Positions 1-10,462 are shown, numbered from the stretch's first letter. The stretch: 64,000 nt of DNA from Deinococcus ruber (GCF_014648095.1 NZ_BMQL01000005.1:1-64000), one strand, 5' to 3'. Made by a program: numbers and translations. Notes: generated by a model from the sequence alone, not told the origin.

Positions 1-62
1 CTGTCCCTCGGATAGGGGGGCTGGGGGGGTAGGCAACCAAAGCAACATCCGATCTCCCAACA
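1..62. repeat. Partial copy of a dispersed intergenic repeat
   Basis: This G-rich stretch (ATAGGGGGGCTGGGGGG followed by GGCAACCAAAGCA) aligns with the right arm of the inverted repeat near 36.55-36.63 kb, which reads GTAGGGGGCTGGGGGG then GGGCAACAAAGCA. It is probably a third, diverged copy of the same element, cut by the window edge. It lies upstream of apgM in non-coding DNA. Confidence 0.5.
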
Positions 63-115
63 GACCGCACCCCCCCTGTCAAGACGCCCTGACCCCACCC
101 CCCCTCAAGACGCCC

Positions 116-121
116 TACACT
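116..121 (+). promoter_or_regulatory. -10 box of a leaderless apgM promoter
   Basis: TACACT is followed by exactly 6 nt and then the ATG of apgM, with no Shine-Dalgarno sequence. Transcription would start at or next to the start codon. No good -35 box is visible. Confidence 0.55.
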
Positions 122-127
122 TGACCC

Positions 128-1348
128 ATGCTCGATACCATCAAAGGCTTAGCCAAAAAGACCGATTCCAAGATTCTGATGGTGGTGCTCGACGGCATAG
201 GCGGCCTGCCACTGGAACTGGGCGGCGATACCGAACTTGCGACGGCTCACACCCCCAACCTCGATGCGCTGGCCCCCCTCGCTCAGCTCGGTCAGGTCGA
301 ACTGGTCGGCGCTGGCATCACCCCTGGCAGCGGCCCCGGCCACCTGAGCCTGTTTGGCTACGATCCGATCAAGTTCGTGGTGGGGCGCGGCGCACTCAGT
401 GCGGTGGGCATCGGCGTCAAGCTCGGATACGGCGATGTGGCGGTGCGCGGAAACTTCGCCACGCTGGGCGCAGGCCGCATCGTGGAAGACCGCCGTGCGG
501 GCCGCCCAAGCGACGAGAAGAACGCCGAAATCGTGGGCAAGCTCAAGGCCGCCATTCCCGAGATCGACGGCGTGCAGGTCGAGATCTATACCGAATCCGA
601 GCACCGCTTCGTGGTGGTGTTCCGCAATCCCGGTGCGCCGCTGGGAGCCAACCTCTCGGATGTCGATCCGCAGGCGACGGGCGTGCAGCCGCTGACCGCC
701 GAGGCCCATGACGAAGCCAGTAAAAAGACGGCGGAGCTGGTCAATGCCTTCGTGGCGCAGGCCGAAGCTGCTCTGAGCGCAGAACCGCAGGTCAACGGTG
801 TGCTGTTCCGGGGCTATTCCGATGTGCCGCACTTCCCAAGCTTCGACGACATCTATCAGCTCCGCGCCGCCTGCATCGCCAGTTACCCGATGTACAAAGG
901 GCTGGCAAGTCTGGTCGGCATGGACGTGCTGGAGGTCGAAGGCCACGAAGACGCCCTAAGCGGCAAGGTCGAAGCGCTGAAGGCCAACTGGGACAAGTAC
1001 GACTTCTTCTACTTCCATGTGAAGAAGACCGACAGCACCGGAGAAGACGGCGATTTTGCCGAGAAGGTACACAAGATCGAGCTGTTCGACGAACTTCTGC
1101 CCGAACTGCTGGCCCTGAAACCCGATGTGATTGCCATCGTGGGCGACCACAGCACGCCCAGCAAACTGATGAGCCACAGCTGGCACCCGGTTCCGCTGCT
1201 GATCGCCAGCCAGTACGCCCGCAAAGATGCCGCCGTGCGCTACACCGAGGAAGAGGCCGCCAAAGGCACACTCGGCCTGCGAAAAGGCACCGACCTGATG
1301 CCGCTGCTGATGGCAAACGCCCTGAAATTGCAGAAGTACGGAGCGTAA
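128..1348 (+). CDS. apgM: 2,3-bisphosphoglycerate-independent phosphoglycerate mutase, archaeal type
   Basis: Cofactor-independent phosphoglycerate mutase interconverting 3- and 2-phosphoglycerate in glycolysis and gluconeogenesis; cytoplasmic. The 406 aa length fits the ApgM branch of the alkaline phosphatase superfamily, which is shorter than the ~510 aa GpmI branch. Visible motifs are the N-terminal metal-binding segment MVVLDGIGG (Asp22), [16 protein letters not shown] around residues 65-80, a [11 protein letters not shown] segment, and the C-terminal metal ligands in [17 protein letters not shown]. The ATG sits 6 nt after a TACACT box, so a leaderless transcript fits. It is followed by a strong hairpin shared with the convergent gene. 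Confidence 0.95.
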   Translation: MLDTIKGLAKKTDSKILMVVLDGIGGLPLELGGDTELATAHTPNLDALAPLAQLGQVELVGAGITPGSGPGHLSLFGYDPIKFVVGRGALSAVGIGVKLGYGDVAVRGNFATLGAGRIVEDRRAGRPSDEKNAEIVGKLKAAIPEIDGVQVEIYTESEHRFVVVFRNPGAPLGANLSDVDPQATGVQPLTAEAHDEASKKTAELVNAFVAQAEAALSAEPQVNGVLFRGYSDVPHFPSFDDIYQLRAACIASYPMYKGLASLVGMDVLEVEGHEDALSGKVEALKANWDKYDFFYFHVKKTDSTGEDGDFAEKVHKIELFDELLPELLALKPDVIAIVGDHSTPSKLMSHSWHPVPLLIASQYARKDAAVRYTEEEAAKGTLGLRKGTDLMPLLMANALKLQKYGA

Positions 1349-1377
1349 GACAGCGCAGGCGTCAGAAAAGTTTTAAA

Positions 1378-1422
1378 GAGCAACAGCCGCCGGGGACTCA
1401 CCCTGGCGGCTGTTGCCTTTTC
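1378..1422. terminator. Bidirectional intrinsic terminator between apgM and the convergent small gene
   Basis: GCAACAGCCGCC and GGCGGCTGTTGC form a perfect 12 bp stem that can extend by three more G-C pairs, with a CCTTTTCCC tract on one side and a run of A (TTTTAAAG context) on the other. It lies between two convergent genes and could stop transcription in both directions. Confidence 0.75.
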
Positions 1423-1432
1423 CCTGCTCCGT

Positions 1433-1879
1433 TTACTGCTGCGGAGCGCTCTGCTGCACCAGCGTCACCTTGCCGTTGGCGTCCGACTGGCAGGCGAAGG
1501 GAATCGACTGGCTGCCCAGACCCTGACGGCTGACCGCGACCGTGCTGCTGAGCACCCAGCCCGCCGCCTTGGGGTCGGGGTTCGAAACTGCGCCCTCTAC
1601 CAGCGATTTCGGATCGTACTCGGTGGTAAAGACGGCGTTCTGCGATTTGCCCACCGAGGTGGCAAATTGATCGAACTGCGTCTTGCACTCCTCGATAAAT
1701 TTATATTTGCTGATCTTGTTGCGGGCCACGTCGTTGACGTAAGGGTTATGGTTCGCCGTGAAGATGGTGACGAAGGTGAGCAGCGCCAGCGTCAGCAGGA
1801 TGGCGATCCACAGGACGGTACGGCCAGCATTGTTCGGTGCCGGTCTGGAGGGCGGGCGAGACACAGAAGGACTGGACAT
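1433..1879 (-). CDS. Small single-span membrane protein, unknown function
   Basis: Not recognised. The 148 aa product has a Ser/Pro/Arg-rich N-terminus, one hydrophobic helix at about residues 22-44 (VLWIAILLTLALLTFVTIF) and a roughly 100-residue extracytoplasmic part with two Cys residues (in EECKT and FACQS) that could form a disulfide. That outer part is consistent with an anchored periplasmic or cell-wall domain. A TATGCT box 8 nt before the ATG suggests a leaderless transcript. It converges with apgM across a shared terminator. Confidence 0.7.
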   Translation of the reverse strand: MSSPSVSRPPSRPAPNNAGRTVLWIAILLTLALLTFVTIFTANHNPYVNDVARNKISKYKFIEECKTQFDQFATSVGKSQNAVFTTEYDPKSLVEGAVSNPDPKAAGWVLSSTVAVSRQGLGSQSIPFACQSDANGKVTLVQQSAPQQ

Positions 1880-1972
1880 GATGCCTCAGCATAGCGCGGC
1901 CCGCCTGAGCAGATGGCAAGAAAAAAGACGCCCATCACAGGCATCTTCTTGGAGTTGAGGGCGGGCGCTGGT

Positions 1973-3112
1973 CTATGGCCCGTCGGTATACACGCGGCTC
2001 GGATAGTAATATTCCTGAAGCAGCAATTTGGCGAGCGCTGTGATCGGTACCGCGACCAGCGCCCCCACGATGCCGAACAGCGCCAGCCCCGACAGAATCG
2101 CCAGCACCACCGTGACCGGGTGCAGGTCGGTGGTACGCCCCAGCACCAGTGGCGACAGCAGATGCCCCTCGATCTGGTTGGCGGCCACGAACACCACCAC
2201 CACCAGAATGAGCTTTAAGATCACAGCCTTGGTGGTGGCGGCCAGCAGCAGCGCCGGAGTGATGGCAATGACCACGCCCAGGTACGGCACGATGTTGAAC
2301 AGGCCCGCCAGAAAGCCGATGGCCGGAGCGCTGGGAATGCCCGACAGCGCCAGCCCCACACCCACGAACACGCCCACGAAGGCAGCGATGACCAGCTGGC
2401 CTTTCAGGTAGCCGCCCACTGCCCGGCTGACGTTGTTCGACAGATCGAGCACGAACGGCTGCCAGGGACGGGGAAACATGCGGATCAGCGTCAGGCCGAT
2501 CTTGTCGTAGTCGAGCATCATGTAGATCGCCAGAATCAGGGTGGCAAAGCCCTCTGCGATGCTGCTGGCAATGCCGAAGATGCCGCCCACCAGCGCACTC
2601 TGGTACTTCTGAAGGTACGGCAGCAGGTATTTCTGCAACGTCTGTGCGCCGTTCTCGGTCAGCGCCTGAAGCTGCACGTCCAGACTTCTCAGGGCTGTGT
2701 ACTTCCGCGCCAGGGTGTCGAACCAGGTCAGGAAGTTGGCGGTCAGACCCGGCAGTTTCTGCACCAGATCATAGAACTGCGTCACGATGGTCACGAGCAG
2801 CGTGGACGCCAGGCCCACCATGCTCAGAATCAGCAGCACCACCACCAGCACGCCCAGACCACGCGGTACCCGGTGCCTGACCAGCCAGTTCAGCAGCGGG
2901 TGCGCCAGATAGGCGACGATATACGCGATCAGGGCCAACACGAAAACATGCGACACCAGCCCGAAGAAGCGGTAGGTCAGGTAGATCAGCAGCAGGAAGA
3001 TAGGAACACGGACATAAGGATTGCGCCACACTGCCTGAAAGGCATTGTCGCGCGAGCGGGGTGACGTCGAATTCTGATTACCGGACGGATTCTGGGGGGG
3101 TTGCGACAGCAC
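1973..3112 (-). CDS. AI-2E family (PerM-like) transporter
   Basis: Polytopic inner-membrane protein of the AI-2E/TqsA/PerM family, about 379 aa with the seven to eight hydrophobic helices and length typical of the family. The family exports small molecules or drives cation/proton antiport; the substrate cannot be told from sequence. Helices begin at about residue 30 (VPIFLLLIYLTYRFFGL), and the C-terminal block has the usual glycine-rich LSGIPSAPAIGFLAGLFN and NIVPYLG region. The GTG chosen here lies 5 nt after a GGAGG site; another in-frame GTG is 18 nt upstream. The N-terminal tail is Asn/Pro/Ser rich and probably disordered. Confidence 0.85.
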   Translation of the reverse strand: MLSQPPQNPSGNQNSTSPRSRDNAFQAVWRNPYVRVPIFLLLIYLTYRFFGLVSHVFVLALIAYIVAYLAHPLLNWLVRHRVPRGLGVLVVVLLILSMVGLASTLLVTIVTQFYDLVQKLPGLTANFLTWFDTLARKYTALRSLDVQLQALTENGAQTLQKYLLPYLQKYQSALVGGIFGIASSIAEGFATLILAIYMMLDYDKIGLTLIRMFPRPWQPFVLDLSNNVSRAVGGYLKGQLVIAAFVGVFVGVGLALSGIPSAPAIGFLAGLFNIVPYLGVVIAITPALLLAATTKAVILKLILVVVVFVAANQIEGHLLSPLVLGRTTDLHPVTVVLAILSGLALFGIVGALVAVPITALAKLLLQEYYYPSRVYTDGP

Positions 3113-3259
3113 GTTGGCCTCCACCAGCACGCTACCATGTCGGCCCAGGCCCCCGGACAGGTGACAGCGCCCTTAAGATTATGAAAAGCAGATGGTTGTA
3201 TGCAGCACAGGCTCCTGACTACACAGGACCACCGCTGAGGAAACAACAGGAAAGCCGTA

Positions 3260-4330
3260 TCAGAACTTGCGCGTAACGACCTGTCCCACCGATCCGAGCG
3301 TGCTGACCGGGCCACCAGCCACCGATACGCTCACTCTGCCCGCCGATCCGGTGCGTACCGTGACGCCGCTGGGAAAAGCACGGCTGCTGCCGGTGGCCGG
3401 GGTGCCTTCGTACAGAACGCGCCCACTCTGATCGGTAACGCGTGTCCAGGACGCGCCGCTGAAGCTCAGCCGGATGCCGGTGGTCGGCGCTGTGGTAGCG
3501 GGCTGAGTCGCAGGTGCGGACGTTGTCGTTGCCACGCCAGATGTCGGACTGGTGGCAGCGGGCTTGGGCGACGTGGCCGGTTTCGGGGGGGCCGGTTTGA
3601 CGGCTGGCTTTGTCGGAGCGGGCGTGGCCGGGTTGGCGGCAGCGTGCTGAGCGGCCAGTTTCTCGGCGGCGCGGCTGGCGGCAGTTTCGGGCAACAGCGT
3701 CACCGTGAGATTCCGGTTGGCGGTCAGGGCGATGCTTTCGCGGTAACTCTGCCGCCCGCTGTACTCGACCCGCAGCGCGGCCTTGGGGCGAGCGTCCAGA
3801 GGGAAGTTCTTGACGGGGGTCAGGCCCAGGTAGCGGTTATCGACGTACACCCGCGCACCGCCGGGGCTGCTGACCAGATTCAGCCGCACCTGCCGGGTAT
3901 TGGGGAGCGTGACTGGGGTCGTCTGAGCGGCGCTGCGAACCGTTCTGGACTGATACGCGGTGTAGCCCACGTACCCGACCAGCCCCAGCAACAGCAGCCC
4001 CCCCAGAATTCCGCCGATAACGCCGCCCGGAACCCCAGAACGCCTGCTACCAGCAGCGGGCCGGGAACGCGGTTCGGGGCGCTGCGTCTGAACTTTGGGC
4101 TGCGGTAACTGGCGGTCGAAATCGCGCAGCAGCGGCGCACTGTCGAGCCGCAACTCGCGGGCGAAGTTCTGAAGATACGAGCGGGCGAACGGACGCTCCG
4201 GCAGTGCCGCGAAGTCTTCGGCTTCCAGCGCCTTGAGATAATCAGACCGGATTTTAGTGCTCTGGGCCACATCCTGAATGCTGAGGCCCAGTCCTTCCCG
4301 CGCTGCCTTGAGTTCATTACCAAAGCTCAT
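3260..4330 (-). CDS. RodZ-like HTH protein with PEGA and DUF4115-like C-terminus
   Basis: About 356 aa. An N-terminal Xre/Cro-type helix-turn-helix (residues 1-70, starting SFGNELKAAREGLGLS) is followed by a basic linker, one transmembrane helix (about 105-128), and a PEGA domain (LNLVSSPGGARVYVDNRYLG). A long Pro/Ala/Thr linker then leads to a C-terminal beta domain (SGASWTRVTDQSGRVLYEG) like the RodZ C-terminal domain. RodZ connects MreB to the cell wall elongation machinery; here the PEGA insertion is an addition. The start was chosen at MSFG because a GAGGA site lies 8 nt upstream; a start 48 nt earlier is possible. A role in cell shape or envelope is an inference. Confidence 0.8.
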   Translation of the reverse strand: MSFGNELKAAREGLGLSIQDVAQSTKIRSDYLKALEAEDFAALPERPFARSYLQNFARELRLDSAPLLRDFDRQLPQPKVQTQRPEPRSRPAAGSRRSGVPGGVIGGILGGLLLLGLVGYVGYTAYQSRTVRSAAQTTPVTLPNTRQVRLNLVSSPGGARVYVDNRYLGLTPVKNFPLDARPKAALRVEYSGRQSYRESIALTANRNLTVTLLPETAASRAAEKLAAQHAAANPATPAPTKPAVKPAPPKPATSPKPAATSPTSGVATTTSAPATQPATTAPTTGIRLSFSGASWTRVTDQSGRVLYEGTPATGSSRAFPSGVTVRTGSAGRVSVSVAGGPVSTLGSVGQVVTRKF

Positions 4331-4703
4331 CGAAACCATCCTCGTCGGTCTGCCCGCCTGCCTGACCTGCCGCTTCACTGTACCCGTCAGGCGACCTGGG
4401 AAGTCTGAGGCAAGTCTAACCCGGACGTCTGCGGTGAACTTCAGAGGCTTATGAACCCGACAGCGGGTGCTGATACAGGTTGCAAGTGAATGGGTGCGAA
4501 AGGCAGACGGAGTTAGAAAAAGCTAAGAGATGGAAAAACGGTGAAAGCTCAGATCAATTCTATGCTGACAGACACGGAATTCAAACAATCTCGGACTTGA
4601 CGGGCTTCAGCAGAGACAAAACAGCCAGACAGCGTGAGTAGCTCTGTGAAAACGCCTGAATTTCAGCAGGTGCTGAATGTTGACTCCGCTTCCACGTGTC
4701 GCC
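4331..4703. other. Intergenic region without a recognised gene
   Basis: The 373 bp between the RodZ-like gene start and the end of the ABC permease gene are less GC-rich than the flanks. No convincing ORF, RNA or terminator was seen. The promoter of the RodZ-like gene should lie at its left end. Confidence 0.5.
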
Positions 4704-5615
4704 TCAGCCGTCGTAGGGCTTGCCCGCCGCTTTGGGGGCCGCGCCGCTGCCGGTAAAGATCAGTGCCACGATGGTCACGAGGTAGGGCAGCACCTGAAGC
4801 AGACTGCTGGGAATCAGATTGTCGCCGTCGAGCCGGATGGAGAGCGCCTGAAGCAGCCCGAAGAGCAGCGTGGCTCCCAGCACGCCCAGCGGCTTCCACT
4901 GCCCGAAAATCAGGGCGGCGAGCGCGATGAAGCCCATGCCCGCCGAGATGTTGCGAACATACGAATCGAGGTTGCCGATACTCAGGAACACGCCCGCCGT
5001 GCCGCCCAGCACGCCCGACAGCACCACGGCGCTGTAGCGCACCCGGCGCACGTTTACGCCCATGCTGGCGGCGGCTCCGGGGTGTTCTCCGGTGGCACGC
5101 AGGCGCAGACCGTAGGGAGTGCGGTACATCACGTACCACGTGACCGCCACCGCGATAAAGGCCAGATACACCGGGGGGCTGAACTTCAGGTCGCCCACGC
5201 CCCACAGCGGCAGCGCGTGCTTGACCGGGGGGCTGTCGCTGCTGGTGCCGTACAGCGCCGTGAGCAGCACCGCCGGAACGCCCGACGCCAGCAGATTGAT
5301 GGCCGTGCCGGAAATCACCTGATCGGCGCGGTACTTGATGCTGAGCAGCGCGTGAATCCAGGCGATGCCGCCCGCCACCAGCACGCCAGCCAGCCAGCCG
5401 ACCCAGGGCGCGGCGGCTCCCAGGTACGGATCGAGCTGCTGCGTGACGATGGCCCCGGTCAGTGCGCCGAAGATGATCAGACCTTCCAGCGCGATATTGA
5501 CCACGCCGCTGCGCTCGGAGAACAGGCCGCCCAGCGCCGTGAGCAGCAGCGGCACCGTCGAGCGGATAAAGGTTGCCAGAAAGGCGGCAGTAAAGAATTC
5601 GAGCAGCAGTTTCAT
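4704..5615 (-). CDS. ABC transporter permease, nucleoside/BMP-type, second subunit
   Basis: 303 aa inner-membrane permease of the branched-chain/ribose-like BPD_transp_2 group, resembling NupQ/YufQ of basic membrane protein nucleoside transporters. Motifs include the LFSERSGVVNIALEGL segment near residues 32-47, typical of this subunit, and ATGEHPGAAASMGVNV in the cytoplasmic loop that contacts the ATPase. The start overlaps the stop of the upstream permease gene by 4 nt (ATGA), so the two are translationally coupled. The ATP-binding subunit and the substrate-binding lipoprotein are not in this neighbourhood. Confidence 0.88.
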   Translation of the reverse strand: MKLLLEFFTAAFLATFIRSTVPLLLTALGGLFSERSGVVNIALEGLIIFGALTGAIVTQQLDPYLGAAAPWVGWLAGVLVAGGIAWIHALLSIKYRADQVISGTAINLLASGVPAVLLTALYGTSSDSPPVKHALPLWGVGDLKFSPPVYLAFIAVAVTWYVMYRTPYGLRLRATGEHPGAAASMGVNVRRVRYSAVVLSGVLGGTAGVFLSIGNLDSYVRNISAGMGFIALAALIFGQWKPLGVLGATLLFGLLQALSIRLDGDNLIPSSLLQVLPYLVTIVALIFTGSGAAPKAAGKPYDG

Positions 5616-7633
5616 GCCTTGCCTCCCCGGTCGTTGCCCTGAGTGCCGTCATTGGGCGTGCGGCTGTGTGTGGTGCGGTCGCTGCCGGGCGTATCGAGCT
5701 GAGCGCCGACATTGGGCAGCGCCGTGACCGAATTGCCCTGTACCGCCACCACCTGCTTGTCGACGTTCACACCCGCATCCACGGCCTTGACCAGCGCCAG
5801 CGGCGGCGGATCGGTAATACGCTTGCTCAGGAAGCCGCCCGCCGCGATGAACAGCACTATCAGGGCTTTCAGCACCGTCACGAGGTCTTTGTTCACGCCC
5901 GACAGTTTGCTGCTGACTGCCACGCTGCCGCTGTCGAAGGTGCCGAACAGGATGCTGGAAAGCACCACGCCCACCGGAGTGGACTGGCCCACCAGCGCCA
6001 CGGTGATGCCGTCAAAGCCCACGTTGACTGGAATGTTCTGCTTCAGGCGGTACTCGTCAAGTGCGCCGCCCATCACGTAATGGGTCGAGGCCAGCCCCGC
6101 GAAGGCTCCCGCCAGCGTCATGGCGAGGATGGTATTGCGGGCCACGCTGATGCCGCCGTACTCTGCCGCTTTGGGCGACAGGCCCACCGCCCGCAGCGCG
6201 TAGCCGGTCGCGGTGCGCCACATCAGCACGCTGAACAGCACGGCGGCCAGCAGCGCGAGCAGCAGACTGCTGTTCAGGCGGCTGTTGGAGATGGCGGCGG
6301 TCACGTCGAGCGGCACGCCGATGCGCCACGTCAGGAGGCCGATGAGGAGTGCGCCGACCACGGCGACCAGCGCCCGCCAGCGGTTGCGGCGCAGACCGTA
6401 ATACAGCGCCACGCCCGCGATGACAGCAAAGATCGGCCCCAGCGTCAGGTGGCCCGGCCCCACGGTATTCAGGCCCAGCATCTGCGGAATGGAGGGCAGC
6501 TGGGCGGCGGGTTGCAGCAGGTTGCTGCTGGGATTCGACCCCTCGGCCTTGAAGGGAATGGTGACGGTGCGCCCGAAGAAGGTATAGGTGTTGCTGCCCA
6601 GCAGAAAGACGAAAATACCGCTGGCGATGTAGTTGAGCATGATGGTGTTGATGACTTCCGAGGAGCCGAATCTGGCCTTGAGCAGTCCGGGAATCGCGCC
6701 CCACAGCGCCCCGCCCACTGCCGCCGCCAGCACCGCCGCAATCGCCAGCAGTGGGCCGGGCAGCGGCGCATACACGCCCACCAGCGTTGCCAGAATCGCG
6801 CCCATCGTCAGCTGGCCCGACGCCCCGATATTGAACAGGCCCGCCCGGAAGGCAAACGCCACCGACAGTCCGGCGAAGATCAGCGGAGTGGCGAGTTTCA
6901 GGCTGTCTACCGCGCCCGACAGGTTGGTGATGGGAGCAAACAGGCTGGAGAACACGAACCACACCACGTCCGACTTGCCCACAAAGGTGGTGAACAGATT
7001 CAGCTTCACGCTCGGGTCAGACGGAACGGCCTGCACCACCAGCACCACCACCGCGCCTACCAGAATCGCCAGCGAGATGGCGACCACCGGCACCAGCAGC
7101 CCGCGCAGGCGGTTGAGTCGGTCCCACCAGCTGCGAAACTGGCTGAGGCCCGCGAACGTGCCGACCAGCCCCGCCAGCAGCGCGAAGAACAGCCCCATGT
7201 TGATGCCGCCTGAGGTAAACGGAATGCGCCGGGGCCTGATCCCCTTGTCGAGCAGCGCCTGGGTCGCTCCGGCAAGCGCCGAGTTCCACAGCACCACGCT
7301 GACGACGGCGGCGATCAGTGCCACCAGACCCGCCACCCACAGCCACTTCTGGCGACGAACGGCGGCAAAGACCACCAGCAGCAGCGCCACCAGCGTGACC
7401 CAGCCGAAGGCGAGCGACCCCGTGACAGCGGGCAGAGACGCGGGCGGAAAGCCGGTGAAATCGAGCACGCCTGCCGGAAAGCGCTGGACAGTGGCGGCGG
7501 CGTTGAAATTTCGGGTATACGTTCCGAAGGGAAACAGGAACAGCGCCAGGATGCCAAAGGCAGCGAACGCCAGACTCAGGCGGGCCGCTACCGCTGAAGG
7601 CCGGGCGTCGGTATTCGTCAGCGTGGAAGTCAC
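5612..7633 (-). CDS. ABC transporter permease, nucleoside/BMP-type, enlarged first subunit
   Basis: Permease partner of the downstream gene, resembling NupP/YufP. The C-terminal part carries AFRAGLFNIGASGQLTMGAI (about residues 260-280), GSSEVINTIMLNYIASG, and the ATPase-contact loop RAVGLSPKAAEYGGISVARN. At about 673 aa it is nearly twice the usual ~350 aa: roughly 180 N-terminal residues form extra membrane segments, and further helices are inserted before the ATPase-contact loop. A GTG start is chosen because TACAAT lies 6 nt before it, a leaderless arrangement; an ATG 48 nt upstream has no such support. The C-terminal tail is polar and long. Confidence 0.85.
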   Translation of the reverse strand: MTSTLTNTDARPSAVAARLSLAFAAFGILALFLFPFGTYTRNFNAAATVQRFPAGVLDFTGFPPASLPAVTGSLAFGWVTLVALLLVVFAAVRRQKWLWVAGLVALIAAVVSVVLWNSALAGATQALLDKGIRPRRIPFTSGGINMGLFFALLAGLVGTFAGLSQFRSWWDRLNRLRGLLVPVVAISLAILVGAVVVLVVQAVPSDPSVKLNLFTTFVGKSDVVWFVFSSLFAPITNLSGAVDSLKLATPLIFAGLSVAFAFRAGLFNIGASGQLTMGAILATLVGVYAPLPGPLLAIAAVLAAAVGGALWGAIPGLLKARFGSSEVINTIMLNYIASGIFVFLLGSNTYTFFGRTVTIPFKAEGSNPSSNLLQPAAQLPSIPQMLGLNTVGPGHLTLGPIFAVIAGVALYYGLRRNRWRALVAVVGALLIGLLTWRIGVPLDVTAAISNSRLNSSLLLALLAAVLFSVLMWRTATGYALRAVGLSPKAAEYGGISVARNTILAMTLAGAFAGLASTHYVMGGALDEYRLKQNIPVNVGFDGITVALVGQSTPVGVVLSSILFGTFDSGSVAVSSKLSGVNKDLVTVLKALIVLFIAAGGFLSKRITDPPPLALVKAVDAGVNVDKQVVAVQGNSVTALPNVGAQLDTPGSDRTTHSRTPNDGTQGNDRGGKA

Positions 7634-7639
7634 CGTTCC

Positions 7640-7645
7640 ATTGTA
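7640..7645 (-). promoter_or_regulatory. -10 box of a leaderless promoter for the nucleoside permease operon
   Basis: On the minus strand TACAAT is followed by 6 nt and a GTG codon. This both marks a promoter and decides the start of the large permease gene. Confidence 0.55.
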
Positions 7646-7735
7646 ATCAGAGCGGGGATGTCTACGCGGCAGACCGAACAAGCGTTCGTATGCCGTGCCG
7701 TCCCTTCCATTGCCCTGCTAGCCTGAGCGCACGCC

Positions 7736-8452
7736 ATGAACGACTTCCTGCATGCCGACTTCCTTTCCATCAGCCCCGCCGTCCTCGAACGCTTTCCCAG
7801 TTACCGGGGGTTGGTGCTGATCGCACGTGGCCTGCACAACGGCCCGAGCAACGAGCACACGCGGGCGCTACTGCAAGAGGCCGAAGCCCAGATCCGGCGC
7901 ACCTTTGCCGCTCAGCCGCTGGCAGAGCATCCGCACGTCGCCGCGTGGCGAGACGCCTACCGCGCGTTCGGCGTCAAACCCAACCGCATGAGCAACTCTG
8001 CCGAAGCCCTGATTTCACGGGTGCTGAAGGGAGGCGAGCTGCCCGCCATCAATCAGCTGGTAGACGCGTACAACGCCGTCAGCGTGCGGCACGTCATTCC
8101 GTGTGGCGGCGAAGACCTGTCGGCGGTGGTGGGCCGCGTGACGCTGCGCTTTGCTGAAGGTGACGAACCATTCGAGACCGTGAAAGACGGCGGCCCCGCC
8201 ACCGAGTTCCCGATTCCGGGCGAAGTGGTGTGGGCCGACGAAGCGGGCGTGACCTGCCGGGCCTGGAACTGGCGGCAGGGAACGCGCACGCGCATCACCG
8301 AAGCCACGCAGGACGCGTATTTCCTGTTCGACGCCCTCGCCCCGCTGCCTGCCGACACCCTCAAGCAGGCGGGCGACGAGCTGGAGACGCTGCTCCTGGC
8401 TCTGTCGCCCACGTGCGTGGTGTCGCGTGTGATGCTCGGCAATCCAGTCTGA
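7736..8452 (+). CDS. B3/B4 domain protein (PheT-like tRNA-editing fold)
   Basis: 238 aa stand-alone relative of the B3/B4 domain of phenylalanyl-tRNA synthetase beta subunit, which hydrolyses mis-charged tRNA in the synthetase. Family features are DAYRAFGVKPNRMSNSAEAL (about residues 80-100), the INQLVDAYNAVSVRH segment and IPCGGEDLSAVVG, followed by the substrate-pocket strand. Stand-alone versions are common and their substrate is usually not established; deacylation of a mischarged tRNA is a family inference. It is divergent from the permease operon and convergent with carA. Confidence 0.85.
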   Translation: MNDFLHADFLSISPAVLERFPSYRGLVLIARGLHNGPSNEHTRALLQEAEAQIRRTFAAQPLAEHPHVAAWRDAYRAFGVKPNRMSNSAEALISRVLKGGELPAINQLVDAYNAVSVRHVIPCGGEDLSAVVGRVTLRFAEGDEPFETVKDGGPATEFPIPGEVVWADEAGVTCRAWNWRQGTRTRITEATQDAYFLFDALAPLPADTLKQAGDELETLLLALSPTCVVSRVMLGNPV

Positions 8453-8471
8453 ATGAACTGAAGGCGCCTGC

Positions 8472-9656
<1,185 letters not shown>

Positions 9657-9828
9657 TCGAGGACCTCCATACCGCGCTCACAGGCGGGTTTCATGGTGGA
9701 AGTGGGCAACGTCGGCCCGCATTCAGTGGAGAAGTTTAACAGCCTGGGATGGGTCGAAATGTTCCGCCGCAGCGGAGTCGTTCTGAAAGTGAAGTCTCGA
9801 TTTAGGACGTTCTGTACCTGTCCGGGCT
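9657..9828 (-). promoter_or_regulatory. Leader region of carA with short upstream reading frames
   Basis: The 172 nt between argA and carA hold two short minus-strand ORFs. One runs from the ATG at 9722 for 14 codons (MRADVAHFHHETRL), starting 10 nt after a TAAACT box. The other runs from 9694 for 13 codons ([13 protein letters not shown]), and its stop overlaps the carA ATG as ATGA. This could couple carA translation to a leader peptide, but neither ORF has independent support. Confidence 0.3.
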
Positions 9829-10356
9829 TCATCCGAGCGCCTTGAACATCGCAATTTCGTTGCAGTTCTCGAAAAAGGCGCACCGCTGGCATTCGCTCCA
9901 GACTTTCGGGTGCAGGTTGGTTTTTTCGATGCGCGTAAAGCCGCATTTTTCGAAAAATCCCTGCTGATACGTCCAGGCAAACAGCGCGGGCAGGTCGATG
10001 GTGCGGGCCTCGGCTTCGCAGGCATCGACCAGCAGCTTGCCCAGCCCCTTGCCCTGAAAGCTGGGATGGATGGCAAGCCCGCGAATTTCGGCCAGGTCGG
10101 GAGCCAGCAGGTGCAGCCCGCACACACCCGCCAGACCGCCCGGCTGCCCTTCGTGCTCCTCGGCCATCACGAGATGAAAATCTCGGATGCTCTCGGCCAG
10201 CAGCGCCCGACTTCGCACCAGCATCTGCCCGCGTGCCGCCCAGTAGCCGATCAGCTCGTGGATGGCCCCGATGTCGCTGAGGCGGGCCTTGCGAACACTG
10301 AGAGGTGCCTGGGAATGCAGTTCGGGAATGGCGATGCTGTCGAGGGTCAGGGTCAT
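9829..10356 (-). CDS. argA: Short ArgA-type amino-acid N-acetyltransferase (N-acetylglutamate synthase)
   Basis: A GNAT acetyltransferase of about 175 aa matching the short, stand-alone N-acetylglutamate synthases known from actinobacteria. It makes N-acetylglutamate for arginine synthesis. Evidence is the RKARLSDIGAIHELI N-terminus, AEIRGLAIHPSFQGKGLGKLL with the acetyl-CoA loop QGKGLG, FFEKCGFTRIEK, and the characteristic C-terminal KVWSECQRCAFFENCNEIAM with paired Cys residues. The start was set at MTLTLDS because GGAG lies 8 nt before it. The location between other arginine genes supports the assignment. Confidence 0.82.
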   Translation of the reverse strand: MTLTLDSIAIPELHSQAPLSVRKARLSDIGAIHELIGYWAARGQMLVRSRALLAESIRDFHLVMAEEHEGQPGGLAGVCGLHLLAPDLAEIRGLAIHPSFQGKGLGKLLVDACEAEARTIDLPALFAWTYQQGFFEKCGFTRIEKTNLHPKVWSECQRCAFFENCNEIAMFKALG

Positions 10357-10392
10357 AACGAAAACTCCAGAGAAGAGAAAGGGCAAAAAGGG

Positions 10393-10442
10393 CTATGAGC
10401 TATGAGCAACTTCGCGGCCTTCGAGAGCTGCTCATAGCTCAT
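10393..10442. repeat. Intergenic hairpin repeat upstream of argA
   Basis: ATGAGCTATGAGCA and TGCTCATAGCTCAT form a perfect 14 bp stem around a 20 nt loop. Further ATAGCTCA copies follow toward 10455. It lies between argA and the upstream GNAT gene, and the style (two short tandem units, then their inverted copies) matches the hairpins in the cox operon spacers. Confidence 0.6.
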
Positions 10443-10462
10443 GGCCCATAGCTCACGGCGTC

